From contig JAFLTO010000018.1 in NCBI GenBank assembly GCA_022510425.1, positions 1-43,656 on the forward strand: a stretch of DNA of 43,656 nt, read 5' to 3'. The notes below the pieces were generated by a model, which worked only from the letters and a program-made list of their open reading frames with translations, was not told where the DNA came from and searched no databases. The position numbers were made by a program, and so were the translations under genes. This document shows, in pieces, positions 34,004 through 42,357 of this stretch (its first letter is position 1; each line of letters starts with the position of its first letter). The DNA is from Muribaculaceae bacterium. Its GTDB lineage: Bacteria; Bacteroidota; Bacteroidia; Bacteroidales; Muribaculaceae.

Positions 34004-35122
34004 ATGAAAATTATTAGATTGTCTTTCAAAGATCGAAGAAGTGGATGGAATATAAAAAACCTATATTTCAACAACTTGACATTGCTTGTGGGGGCATCTG
34101 GCGTTGGAAAAACACAGATACTTAATGCAATAAATAGTCTTGTTAGGATAGGAAAAGGCAAATCAGCTGGTGTTGTAGAGTGGACACTTGATTTTGAGGT
34201 AAATAATCTTAAATATAGATGGGAGGGTGCTTTTGTTTCAGATGAAAATGACCAGAACAAGACTTTTGATATACAAGAGCCAGCTCTGCCCATTGAATAT
34301 GAAAGGTTATATAGAATTAATGAGAGGGAGGAACTTCTTATTGATAGAATCATACAAAAGTTAGTATTTAAGGGGGAACAAACTGTTAAATTAGAAGCGA
34401 CTAAAAGCGCAATTGCTCTTCTAAAAGAAGAGCCAGATATAATGCCTGTATATTCTGGTTTAACACATGTATATTCTCTGCGTCCGTCGGTGGAGAGTGG
34501 TATCCGAATACCTTTTACGAAGATAGAAGGTGTTGCACCAATCAAAAATTTAGATGAATTAAGAAAATATACCAATTTTACACCGATAGAAAAATTATTC
34601 TTGCTTTATAAGAACCAAATAAGTGAATATAGAGATATTGTAGATCGTTTTACAGATATATTCTCATTTGTTGAAACTATTGATTTTACAATAGAGACTT
34701 TTATTGATAAGTTCCAATATCCTGTCTTGAGAATTAAAGAACGTGGGCTCAATACTTGGATTCCACAAGATCGCATTTCATCCGGAATGTTACGAACGCT
34801 GGTTCATATTATTGTTATTTCATTGGCAGAGGATGGTGATGTAATTTTAATAGATGAATTTGAAAATGGTTTAGGTGTCAATTGTATCGAGGAGGTTGCT
34901 GATATGATAATTAACCCTGAGCAGAATTTACAATTTGTGCTAACGAGCCATCATCCTTATGTAATAAACAATATTGATTATAAATGGTGGAAAATCGTTA
35001 CTCGTAAAGGTAGTGATGTCTCTGTACATACCGCGGAGTCTTTGCGCATAGGAGATCATTCTAAGCATGATGCCTTTTTACAATTAGTGCAGTCTTCTGC
35101 ATATCAAACCGGGACATTATGA
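34004..35122 (+). CDS. ABC-type/OLD-like AAA ATPase, putative defence protein
   Basis: A 372-residue ATPase of the SMC/RecF/OLD-like AAA_15/21 class. Walker A GASGVGKT at 30-37, ABC signature-like RISSGMLRTL, Walker B DVILIDEFENGL and the H-loop SHHP are all visible. A TTG at 33995 in frame could start three residues earlier; the ATG at 34004 is preferred because conserved sequence begins MKIIRLSF. The stop overlaps the next gene as ATGA. ATPase plus small TOPRIM-like partner is the plan of PARIS (AriA/AriB) and RloA/RloB-type defence loci. Which of these it belongs to is not resolved by eye. Confidence 0.8.
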   Translation: MKIIRLSFKDRRSGWNIKNLYFNNLTLLVGASGVGKTQILNAINSLVRIGKGKSAGVVEWTLDFEVNNLKYRWEGAFVSDENDQNKTFDIQEPALPIEYERLYRINEREELLIDRIIQKLVFKGEQTVKLEATKSAIALLKEEPDIMPVYSGLTHVYSLRPSVESGIRIPFTKIEGVAPIKNLDELRKYTNFTPIEKLFLLYKNQISEYRDIVDRFTDIFSFVETIDFTIETFIDKFQYPVLRIKERGLNTWIPQDRISSGMLRTLVHIIVISLAEDGDVILIDEFENGLGVNCIEEVADMIINPEQNLQFVLTSHHPYVINNIDYKWWKIVTRKGSDVSVHTAESLRIGDHSKHDAFLQLVQSSAYQTGTL

Positions 35123-35802
35123 ATTTGTACATAATTGTTGAAGGGGATAAAACAGAACTACAAGTATACCCCGCGTGGATGAAATATTTGGCCCCTCAAT
35201 TGAATAGGATTGAAGATGCATGGGGTGTAAGCGATAACACTTACTATATTTTTTCTGGTGGAGGTATTCCTTCGATATACAACCATATTATTCATTCGAT
35301 TCAAGATATAAATACTATTAATTCAAAAGGTGGTGCTAAATATGACATTTTGATGGTTTGTATTGATACAGAAGAAGACGATAGACAAGCCATAGAGAAT
35401 CGTATCAGCAGCCATATAGCATTGAACAATCTTAAATTTAAAGATTTTGAAATTGTCGTATTTGAGCACAAAGTGTGTATGGAGACTTGGTTTTTAGGAA
35501 ATCAAAATATTTTCAAACGTAATCCACAAGATGTAACATATCGTGATTACATACAATTCTATAATGTAGTGGATTGTGATCCTGAATTAATGGGGACTCC
35601 TAATGATGAATGGACAAAAGCTCAGTTCCATTATAGGTATCTAAAGAAAATGTTTAGTGAACGGCACATGAAATATTCAAAGACGAATACAAAAGAAATA
35701 GAAAAACATACGTATTTGAATCAATTGATATTAAGATATAAGGAAACTAATGATATTGGTTCTTTTGGTCGATGGTATGACTTTATTAGATCACTTAAAT
35801 AA
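35119..35802 (+). CDS. TOPRIM/RloB-like partner protein
   Basis: A 227-residue protein starting MNLYIIVEGDKTELQVYP, whose VEGxxTE resembles the first TOPRIM/RloB acidic motif; the second acidic cluster is MVCIDTEEDD, followed by the KVCMETWFLGN segment typical of DUF4276/RloB-like proteins. It would be the metal-dependent effector (nuclease-like) controlled by the ATPase, with which it is translationally coupled by ATGA. The assignment to a precise family is tentative. Confidence 0.65.
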   Translation: MNLYIIVEGDKTELQVYPAWMKYLAPQLNRIEDAWGVSDNTYYIFSGGGIPSIYNHIIHSIQDINTINSKGGAKYDILMVCIDTEEDDRQAIENRISSHIALNNLKFKDFEIVVFEHKVCMETWFLGNQNIFKRNPQDVTYRDYIQFYNVVDCDPELMGTPNDEWTKAQFHYRYLKKMFSERHMKYSKTNTKEIEKHTYLNQLILRYKETNDIGSFGRWYDFIRSLK

Positions 35803-35814
35803 TCCATTTGTTTT

Positions 35815-36066
35815 TCAGATTTCAAGATATGAAATAGATCCTTCAAGTAGAGTTTTCAAGACATATTCGTTACCTTCTCCGTCCATTATTCTTACCGTCT
35901 CAGGGGAGGTCGGAATGGGAGGTGAAGTCTGAGAAGTGGAAGCGTTGCAGAAGCGGTAGATGTCTTCCTGGGTGTACCAGTATTTATCACCCTCACGGGA
36001 ATATCCGAGATAACCATTGTCACGGAGTTTCTTAAGGTATTTATCCTTGATGTTGAGGAGAGCCAT
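35815..36066 (-). CDS. Small DNA-binding-like fragment (HTH_17/MerR-like half), copy 1
   Basis: Eighty-three residues; the first part LKKLRDNGYLGYSREGDKYWYTQEDIYRF looks like the recognition helix and wing of an excisionase/MerR-like domain, while its upstream helices are missing. Compared with the copy at 43388-43537, this one lacks a base after the RF codons, so its C-terminal 45 residues are read in a different frame. It is thus probably a truncated and frameshifted remnant. Its DNA forms one of the two direct repeats around the primase-RT operon. Confidence 0.55.
   Translation of the reverse strand: MALLNIKDKYLKKLRDNGYLGYSREGDKYWYTQEDIYRFCNASTSQTSPPIPTSPETVRIMDGEGNEYVLKTLLEGSISYLEI
35903..36033 (+). 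repeat. Direct repeat flanking the primase-RT cassette, left copy
   Basis: About 130 bases roughly 88% identical, by eye, to 43397-43529 in the same orientation, with one single-base indel. The core identical run includes TTCCTGGGTGTACCAGTATT. Similarity stops abruptly on the cassette side at GAGTTTCTT. Confidence 0.85.
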
Positions 36067-36625
36067 TGTTAAATTCTATTTTTATAAAGACTCTTAAAAA
36101 TATTTCCCGACTAACTCAATTTCATCGTGAGTTTCTTATCTCATTTTTATACTCCATTCAAAATGATAAGTTTACCTGTAAACTTAATCCAGGGTTTGAA
36201 AAGTAAAAAGTATGAATTTTGTTTCTCAGATAAACATACTCTATCTGTGACGTTAATTACCAAATATTTTTAGTAACAAGATGCTTCATTTATAATGATA
36301 TACTAGGGACCTGTATGGAGGTCAAGTAAGGTACTTTATTGATTAGGATAACTTTACAGATACGGGATATACATAGGAAATCGAAGTTGAAATCAACAAA
36401 CTCAGAGATCTCCCTTATGCAGAAATCTATGATATCATTATCATTAATCCGTTAAAACTGCTCCTATATATGAATTTTCTTATCTGAAATCATCAAGTTA
36501 AACTTACTAAAATTAAAATAGTTAGTATTTATTGCTTTTAATATGTTTCTTAAGAAAGGAATAATTACTATTAATTTAGTAACTTTACTTTCCTTTTATG
36601 TTGATAAATCCTTATTTTAAACCTT
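36067..36625. other. Gene-free leader region before primase-RT operon
   Basis: 559 AT-rich bases with no supported gene. It holds a palindrome, TAAGTTTAC-CT-GTAAACTTA (36167-36186), a protein-like scrap interrupted by stops at 36350-36480 (EIEVEINKLRDLPYAEIYDI), and a weak -7 match TAACTTTA (36580-36587) about 40 bases before the primase ATG. A non-coding RNA partner for the reverse transcriptase could lie here, but I see no clear structure beyond the palindrome. Confidence 0.5.
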
Positions 36626-37672
36626 ATGTTTATACCTGACAACATTATAGATCTCCTTCGGCAAAAAGATTGTGAAGAACTTGCTTGTAGATTTGGAATT
36701 GAGGTAAAGAGACATAAGGCCTATTGTTTCTTGCATTCAGAATCTGTTCCCAGCCTTTCATTCCATCCATCAAAGAAAAATGTTTGGCACTGTTTTTCAT
36801 GTGGTAAGGGTGGTGATGCCATTAGTTTTATGATGGAATATGATAGGTGTGGATTCATTGAAGCATGTGAAAAGCTAAGTGCCATCTATGGTATTATCCT
36901 TCCGACCGGGAAACCATCCTATATACCTAAAAGAAGAGTATCCATCCGAACTTTTTCGAATAAGGATCATTCAGACTACAATAAAATGTTTGACACTGAA
37001 ATAGCTGAATGGTTACTTAATAATATTATTTTGACCCAAAATGCAAAAAGTTTTTTGTTTGAAAAGAGAAAATTAAATAAGGAAATTATATGCAAAATAG
37101 GCATAAAGTCGATTGATGACAGCCGCTCAATAAGCCAAAAGATATGGAATGAATTTGGAGAAAAGCGATGTAGGGCAAGCGGATTATTTGGGGAAAAAGG
37201 GTATCTCTCGTTTTGGACTCCCTGCATTATTTTCCCATATAGAGATAAAAACGATCAATTGTTAGGATTACAATCACGGTATATTGGTGATAATGAAAAA
37301 GCGCCTCGTTTTCAATTTTTATCTCTTCAAAAGACACATCTCTTCAATATGCCATTATTAAATAAATGTACAGTTGAAAAAGATTTGTATATCACAGAGG
37401 GCGTAACGGATTGTCTGGCCATGCTATCGAATGGGAAAGCCTCACTGGCTATTCCAAGTGCTACTATTATTCCTGTAGAAGACTTGCACCTATTGCGTGG
37501 CTATAAACTAAAAATGATGCCCGACAATGACGAAGCCGGATGGGATGGATTTATGAAACTACGGAGGGCCTTGTTTAAAATAGGGATCCCTATTTTTAAA
37601 GAAGATATCCCTGCTGAGTACAAGGATTATGGAGAATGGTATGCGTCTGAGGCTATTAATACTAAGAATTGA
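36626..37672 (+). CDS. DnaG-like primase (CHC2 zinc finger + TOPRIM)
   Basis: A 348-residue compact primase. Zinc finger with Cys34, His37, Cys56, Cys59 (YCFLHSES...WHCFSCGKGGDAI); a DnaG core segment (IIFPYRDKNDQLLGLQSRYIG, then KAPRFQFLSLQKTHLFNMPLLNK); and a TOPRIM active site with Glu258 in ITEGVTD and DNDEAG at 300-305. The helicase-binding C-terminal domain of cellular DnaG (approximately 580-650 residues) is absent, as in phage and mobile-element primases. The next gene starts three bases after its stop, so it is the first gene of the four-gene operon. It may make RNA primers or short RNAs for the reverse transcriptase; alternatively it is a replication gene of a former mobile element. 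Confidence 0.88.
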   Translation: MFIPDNIIDLLRQKDCEELACRFGIEVKRHKAYCFLHSESVPSLSFHPSKKNVWHCFSCGKGGDAISFMMEYDRCGFIEACEKLSAIYGIILPTGKPSYIPKRRVSIRTFSNKDHSDYNKMFDTEIAEWLLNNIILTQNAKSFLFEKRKLNKEIICKIGIKSIDDSRSISQKIWNEFGEKRCRASGLFGEKGYLSFWTPCIIFPYRDKNDQLLGLQSRYIGDNEKAPRFQFLSLQKTHLFNMPLLNKCTVEKDLYITEGVTDCLAMLSNGKASLAIPSATIIPVEDLHLLRGYKLKMMPDNDEAGWDGFMKLRRALFKIGIPIFKEDIPAEYKDYGEWYASEAINTKN

Positions 37673-37675
37673 AAT

Positions 37676-38518
37676 ATGAGGACAAATCCAATCGACATCT
37701 TTTCGAGTTACTCTAAATTTACAGGGGAACTTATTAACGAGTTTGACCCAAAGGCTAAGAGTGATGAACCTTTGAATTCTAATGAAGTTTTAAATAATTC
37801 AAAAGAACAAAGCTTATTTAATCAGGATGAGAAGTATTCTTTATTTTCATATATCTTTGACCTACACAATTTAGATATCATTGAATCAATTAGAAAAGGA
37901 AAATATCCCAGAGAAAAAATAGATGTAATGAATTTTTTATGGACAAATCCTCAATTGTTGTTTTATCGCTATATTCTCTTAAAAGATCAGGATCGGAAAT
38001 ATAATATCGGTTATTTTACAGAAATGTTTCGTAAAATGATTAAAACGTTAATAGAATTGAATATTTTTTTCTTTGATGCCTATATTTTATGTAAAGTAAT
38101 TGATACATTTTTTAATTGGGAACAAATTAATAAAAAAATAAAATCTAAAACTAAGCCTTTTAGAATAGGTTACAACAATATCCTTATGGTAGAGTATAAA
38201 GGTAATAAACCCCACTTAATAATAAATGAAAATGGATTAAGAGATTTTAATTCCTATAGTACCGATAAGATTAGTCTTGGGCTATACTCAGGAAAAGATT
38301 TATTGTACTGCCAAAAAGTCACTGTCCCTAATTTCTCACCAGATGAACGTGAAGCAATATTTAAGGGAGATATTGGAAAGGATGGTCAGTTTAAATGGAG
38401 TGAACTTCTTAAGACATCGGAACCTGAAAACCAGACTATTACTAAAAATTATAACGAGATAAGAGAGTGGCTAGAAATTGTCGGACTTAAAGATAAATCT
38501 ACTGAACAAAACAAATAA
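37676..38518 (+). CDS. Unrecognised protein in primase-RT operon
   Basis: A 280-residue protein I cannot assign. The N-terminal approximately 60 residues are polar and likely disordered; residues 60-150 are mostly helical and aromatic-rich (NFLWTNPQLLFYRYILLKDQDRKYNI, IELNIFFFDAYILCKVIDTFF); the rest looks beta-rich (GYNNILMVEYKGNKPHLIINENG, GLYSGKDLLYCQKVTVPNFS). There is no signal peptide and no known catalytic motif. It is squeezed between the primase (3-base gap) and the RT-HD gene (11-base gap), so it is almost certainly part of the same functional unit. Confidence 0.8.
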   Translation: MRTNPIDIFSSYSKFTGELINEFDPKAKSDEPLNSNEVLNNSKEQSLFNQDEKYSLFSYIFDLHNLDIIESIRKGKYPREKIDVMNFLWTNPQLLFYRYILLKDQDRKYNIGYFTEMFRKMIKTLIELNIFFFDAYILCKVIDTFFNWEQINKKIKSKTKPFRIGYNNILMVEYKGNKPHLIINENGLRDFNSYSTDKISLGLYSGKDLLYCQKVTVPNFSPDEREAIFKGDIGKDGQFKWSELLKTSEPENQTITKNYNEIREWLEIVGLKDKSTEQNK

Positions 38519-38529
38519 AAATCTCACCG

Positions 38530-41500
38530 ATGATGGATAATGGAATTAATAATGAGGAACTGAAGAAAGCTCCTTTATATGAATTCGTAATATCAGATCA
38601 TAATATTTATCGGGCAATCTATGCTCTGGAATCATATATTGAGGAGCTCTATCTTTTAAATACTGTAGCAAACTCAGATGATGAGAAAAAATCCGGAAAT
38701 ACTAATAGTTTGTTACATAATAAGAGCGATTTGGAGTTATATTACCTACTTCAGGACAAATATAACTGGGCTGTTATTGATGAGGTTATAAAAGTATGTA
38801 AAGATAGACTTAAAGATATAATTATCAAGCCGAATGAATATTTTGAAACTTCAGTTTTCTTCTCTTTAAAGAAATATGATGATGAAAAAGACAAGGTAAA
38901 ATTCAGGCCATTACATACGGCTACCCTTATAGACCAGATCTGTATGGTGGCCATGCTCCAAATCTTAATGTTTGAAGATAGCGATGGAATGGAGGATAGT
39001 GCAGTACCTCGGCGTTTTCCTTCCGATCTGTTAAAATCGATTCCGGATAATTTCTATGGTAACCGTGGTTCACTAAAATTGGACCGCATATATGAAAGAT
39101 GGGCGCCTAATTATCAGGCATATAACCGTAAGATTGTAGAATCCTGCGACAAATATAGCAGGAGCCATAAATATGAATATGAAGTGTCGCTTGATATAAA
39201 AGAGTTCTTTCCTTCGGTTTCTCCTTTTTACTTATTTGTCAATATTTGCGATATTTTAAAGGAAAGATATCGCAGAAACAAAAAGGTAAGTACAAATTCG
39301 CGACAATCCACTGAGGAGGATATTTATAATCTGAATTTTAATATACTTAAAAGAATCACAGTCAAACTTTTGTTCCTTAAAATTAAGGATAGTGATACAA
39401 TTCTTGATTCTGAGCTGGAATATTACAATGTAGGGGATAATTATTTGGAGGAAATTAAAAAAAGTGATACATTTTTTGCCAAAGGAATAGCTCAGGGTCT
39501 TCCTCAGTCATATTTTTTTGGTAATCTTTGTATGACAGATGTCCGTAGGAATATTATGAGCGATGACTCGTTCAAGGGGAAGGATTATTTCTATGTAGAT
39601 GATTCTGTAATTTATATAAGGAGCTCTAACCCGAATAGCAAAGATCTAATTAAGAATTTTAATACTAATATTGCTGCTCTTAATAATAAATTAAAAGATC
39701 TCACCTCTCTTGAGAAGATGAAGGATCGCTGGGAATCTGTGGTTAAGAATGATAATAACAAGACTTTGACAGAAGACTTGAAAGAATTCTGTGAAAACGC
39801 TGTAGACTTTCATTTGTTACTTACAGATTCTTATAAAATTGAGTTTCATAAGAAAGGAAAAAGTAAGATTCAGACTATAGATGATGCTGATCGAGAAATA
39901 AAGTCTTTGGGGGGATTAGGACGTAATGCTTCAGGCACGAATTCGTTTCTTATGGATGGTGATGACCGACGTATCTCAAGGGATAAAATGAATGCCTTGA
40001 ATGAATACGCTTGGGAGGCAATAAATCAATTAGAATCTGAACAAGAGAAGGAAAAGAATAATGAGAACAATGAAGAGGATAAGAATGATGATACTGATAA
40101 ATATGCTCTTCAATTAAAGGTTTTTAAAAGGTTCCGTAAGATTTTCTTATCCCGCAATTTGTGGATGGATACTATGGATTCGGGAGGTGTGAAAAAAGCT
40201 CAAGAAGAATGGTTCCTAAAATTACTGAATCCTGATGAATTGTATGTTCGAAACGAGATTTCTTCCCCTTATAAATTGCCGGAAGGCGATAAAGAAGCTG
40301 ATTCTCAACAAATTAGTTCAATATTTAAAAAGTTTGAGAAAGAACAAAAAATTTCGTGGTTTCAACTTACTGATAAGGAGTCTTTTAGAGCAGAGGCTGT
40401 ACAGTTATTAAAATGCAGTTCTCTTACCCATGCAAAAGAACTTAAAGAAAAGATAACCCAATTTGAAGAAAATTTTTCCGGTGTAGGTGAAATTTCATAT
40501 TCCCATCTCTATTTTCATAAATATTTAGAGGGGGTGATAGAGGAACGGAATTTAACCGGGAATAGATATGAAAGTCTTCATAAAGGTATACAAAATAATT
40601 TTCCTGCAGCTGTAAATATAGACACAGCAAAGGCAATAGATATATTACGGAAGTATATTCCAAAAGAATTCCCATTTATATTTTCTTCTGACAATGAGTA
40701 TGAGGAAAAAACTGAGAAAAATACTGAAGGAAATACTGAGGAAAAAACTGAGGAAAATACTGAAGGAAATACTGAGGAAAATATTGACACAAGTACCTTA
40801 TCATATGAAGAACCAAATTACATTAACTTCGTGAAGAAAGTATCTGACGAATTCAAGAGAAGAATTCTGAATGCATATTTTTCTGTATTAATAGGGGTCA
40901 ATCCATCTGAGGAGGTGCCTTTTGTCAAGACAAAGGGTGGTAGCATTGATTATGCTGCTTTCCGAATTCTGATATGGCTCCGGAATCCTAATTTTGATTT
41001 TAATGATTTTTGGCACTTTCTCTCTAAAATGGAATCTCATGCGCTTCCGGAAAGAATGATTGTTGATAACGGTCTTCCAGAAGTAGTAAAAATATTTGTA
41101 AGTCAAGTAGTAAATCCGAAGAAAATAGACAATCTTATCGTCACTCATAGGATTGTGAAAGGTTTATGGCAGAATGGATCAAAGTTCTTGAACTCCTATA
41201 CACTGCATAATGAGGAACATGCTGTGAAGTTGATAAAGCTCTCAATGGATATTGTTCGTCGTATAGATTATTTCCAGTTAAAGCGACTTGATTATTACAT
41301 ACTCTTTCTTGCCTGCTATCTCCATGATATCAGCATGGTTATTCATCCTGATCTGCAGCGTTTCTGTCATATGGAAGAAGGGAATCTGGAAATAATGGGT
41401 AAATATCTTAGGGAAATGAAAAATGAAGTAAGTAAATGGGATAATTTAGTAGCTCAAAAAATCATTTCGGATGATTTGGTTAATTTCTGGAAATCCTTCG

Positions 41501-42357
41501 GGGGTAAAATGACTGAAATATTTCAGGGAATATATGAATTCTTTGAATCTGATATTAGGTCAAAACATCCTAAAGAGAGTGCTCTTTTTATAAAAAATAA
41601 ACGCCATGATCTTTTCAAATATTTGGAAGAAACGATAGTCGAAGCAGTGGCGAATGCCGGTGAAGATCATGGTAAGGATATTTATAATATTTATGATATC
41701 CGTTCTTACGCTAAAGAAGATGTTATCAGTTCGAAGTATATTTCTATTCTATTACGTATGGCAGACTTGATGGATGTCTCAAATGACCGGATAAACTACC
41801 ATCTACTTAATGAGAATGTAAGTCATTTATCTGCAGACTCAAAATTTCATTGGATTTCACACCTCATAACCGATGAAATTACTTTGATTCCTAATTACGA
41901 AATAGCTAGTCAGACCATCATAGACAACTCCGGAAAGGAGAACATTAGGTATTTCATTCGGGAGACGCTTCGATTCTATCTTATTCTTAACATGAAAAGT
42001 TTAGAACCATTGGAAAGACATGAAAATCACGGATGTGCAAATTGGTGTCCAGTAGAGTATAATCACGAATCAGTGCCGGATAGATATAAAGATTTCGAAG
42101 GGATTACTCTTAGTTTTAAAGATAAGTCATGTCAAGAAACTTCATGTCCCATGGTTTGCCGGTGGATGAATAATAAACATCACTGGTTATTCCCGGAGTT
42201 GGCAAGGCTTCAAAAATATCTGAACACTGTTAACTATGAACCATTCAAAACGGAGATTGAAGTCAATATTTTGTTTAAGGATTTTTCAGATATCAACCTC
42301 AAACCTTCGCTATTCGATGATGTAAGACGTTATTTAAAAAATGAGCACAATGAGTAG
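38530..42357 (+). CDS. Reverse transcriptase fused to HD phosphohydrolase-like domain
   Basis: A 1275-residue fusion. RT part (about 110-460): motif A SLDIKEFFPSV with Asp222, motif B QGLPQSYFFGNL at 322-333, motif C YVDD at 355-358, and the motif D/E-like IEFHKKGKSK. The region before it (PRRFPSDLLKSIPDNFYGNRGS) recalls abortive-infection-type RTs (AbiA/AbiK class). Residues 500-850 are helical and charged, with a 12-residue tandem repeat at 725-748. The C-terminal HD domain shows TLHNEEH (His893, His897), LHD (His932-Asp933), IRSKHPKES (His1013) and LLRMADLMDVSNDR (Asp1079). A Cys-rich end (C1169, C1173, C1201, C1206, C1210) may bind zinc. No intron maturase or retron features. Probably a phage-defence polymerase whose HD domain hydrolyses nucleotides or nucleic acid; this is inferred. 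Confidence 0.92.
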   Translation: MMDNGINNEELKKAPLYEFVISDHNIYRAIYALESYIEELYLLNTVANSDDEKKSGNTNSLLHNKSDLELYYLLQDKYNWAVIDEVIKVCKDRLKDIIIKPNEYFETSVFFSLKKYDDEKDKVKFRPLHTATLIDQICMVAMLQILMFEDSDGMEDSAVPRRFPSDLLKSIPDNFYGNRGSLKLDRIYERWAPNYQAYNRKIVESCDKYSRSHKYEYEVSLDIKEFFPSVSPFYLFVNICDILKERYRRNKKVSTNSRQSTEEDIYNLNFNILKRITVKLLFLKIKDSDTILDSELEYYNVGDNYLEEIKKSDTFFAKGIAQGLPQSYFFGNLCMTDVRRNIMSDDSFKGKDYFYVDDSVIYIRSSNPNSKDLIKNFNTNIAALNNKLKDLTSLEKMKDRWESVVKNDNNKTLTEDLKEFCENAVDFHLLLTDSYKIEFHKKGKSKIQTIDDADREIKSLGGLGRNASGTNSFLMDGDDRRISRDKMNALNEYAWEAINQLESEQEKEKNNENNEEDKNDDTDKYALQLKVFKRFRKIFLSRNLWMDTMDSGGVKKAQEEWFLKLLNPDELYVRNEISSPYKLPEGDKEADSQQISSIFKKFEKEQKISWFQLTDKESFRAEAVQLLKCSSLTHAKELKEKITQFEENFSGVGEISYSHLYFHKYLEGVIEERNLTGNRYESLHKGIQNNFPAAVNIDTAKAIDILRKYIPKEFPFIFSSDNEYEEKTEKNTEGNTEEKTEENTEGNTEENIDTSTLSYEEPNYINFVKKVSDEFKRRILNAYFSVLIGVNPSEEVPFVKTKGGSIDYAAFRILIWLRNPNFDFNDFWHFLSKMESHALPERMIVDNGLPEVVKIFVSQVVNPKKIDNLIVTHRIVKGLWQNGSKFLNSYTLHNEEHAVKLIKLSMDIVRRIDYFQLKRLDYYILFLACYLHDISMVIHPDLQRFCHMEEGNLEIMGKYLREMKNEVSKWDNLVAQKIISDDLVNFWKSFGGKMTEIFQGIYEFFESDIRSKHPKESALFIKNKRHDLFKYLEETIVEAVANAGEDHGKDIYNIYDIRSYAKEDVISSKYISILLRMADLMDVSNDRINYHLLNENVSHLSADSKFHWISHLITDEITLIPNYEIASQTIIDNSGKENIRYFIRETLRFYLILNMKSLEPLERHENHGCANWCPVEYNHESVPDRYKDFEGITLSFKDKSCQETSCPMVCRWMNNKHHWLFPELARLQKYLNTVNYEPFKTEIEVNILFKDFSDINLKPSLFDDVRRYLKNEHNE
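40702..40773 (+). repeat. 36-base tandem repeat within RT-HD gene
   Basis: Two 36-base units (40702-40737 and 40738-40773) differ at one position and encode EEKTEKNTEGNT and EEKTEENTEGNT; a partial third unit follows (EENIDTS). The unit length is a multiple of three, so copy-number change would keep the frame. It lies in the linker between the RT and HD parts. Confidence 0.9.

Noticed and set aside
40702..40773. CRISPR-like repeat
   Set aside because: Units are directly adjacent without spacers and lie in frame in a coding gene.
40578..40790. Minus-strand frame rich in Ser/Phe/Val opposite the RT-HD gene
   Set aside because: It is the antisense reading of the 36-base tandem repeat, without start context or neighbours.
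38530..42357. RT as a retron, diversity-generating or group II intron enzyme
   Set aside because: No msr/msd-like inverted repeats, no template/variable repeat pair and no maturase or intron-like RNA ends were seen; the size and HD fusion also differ.
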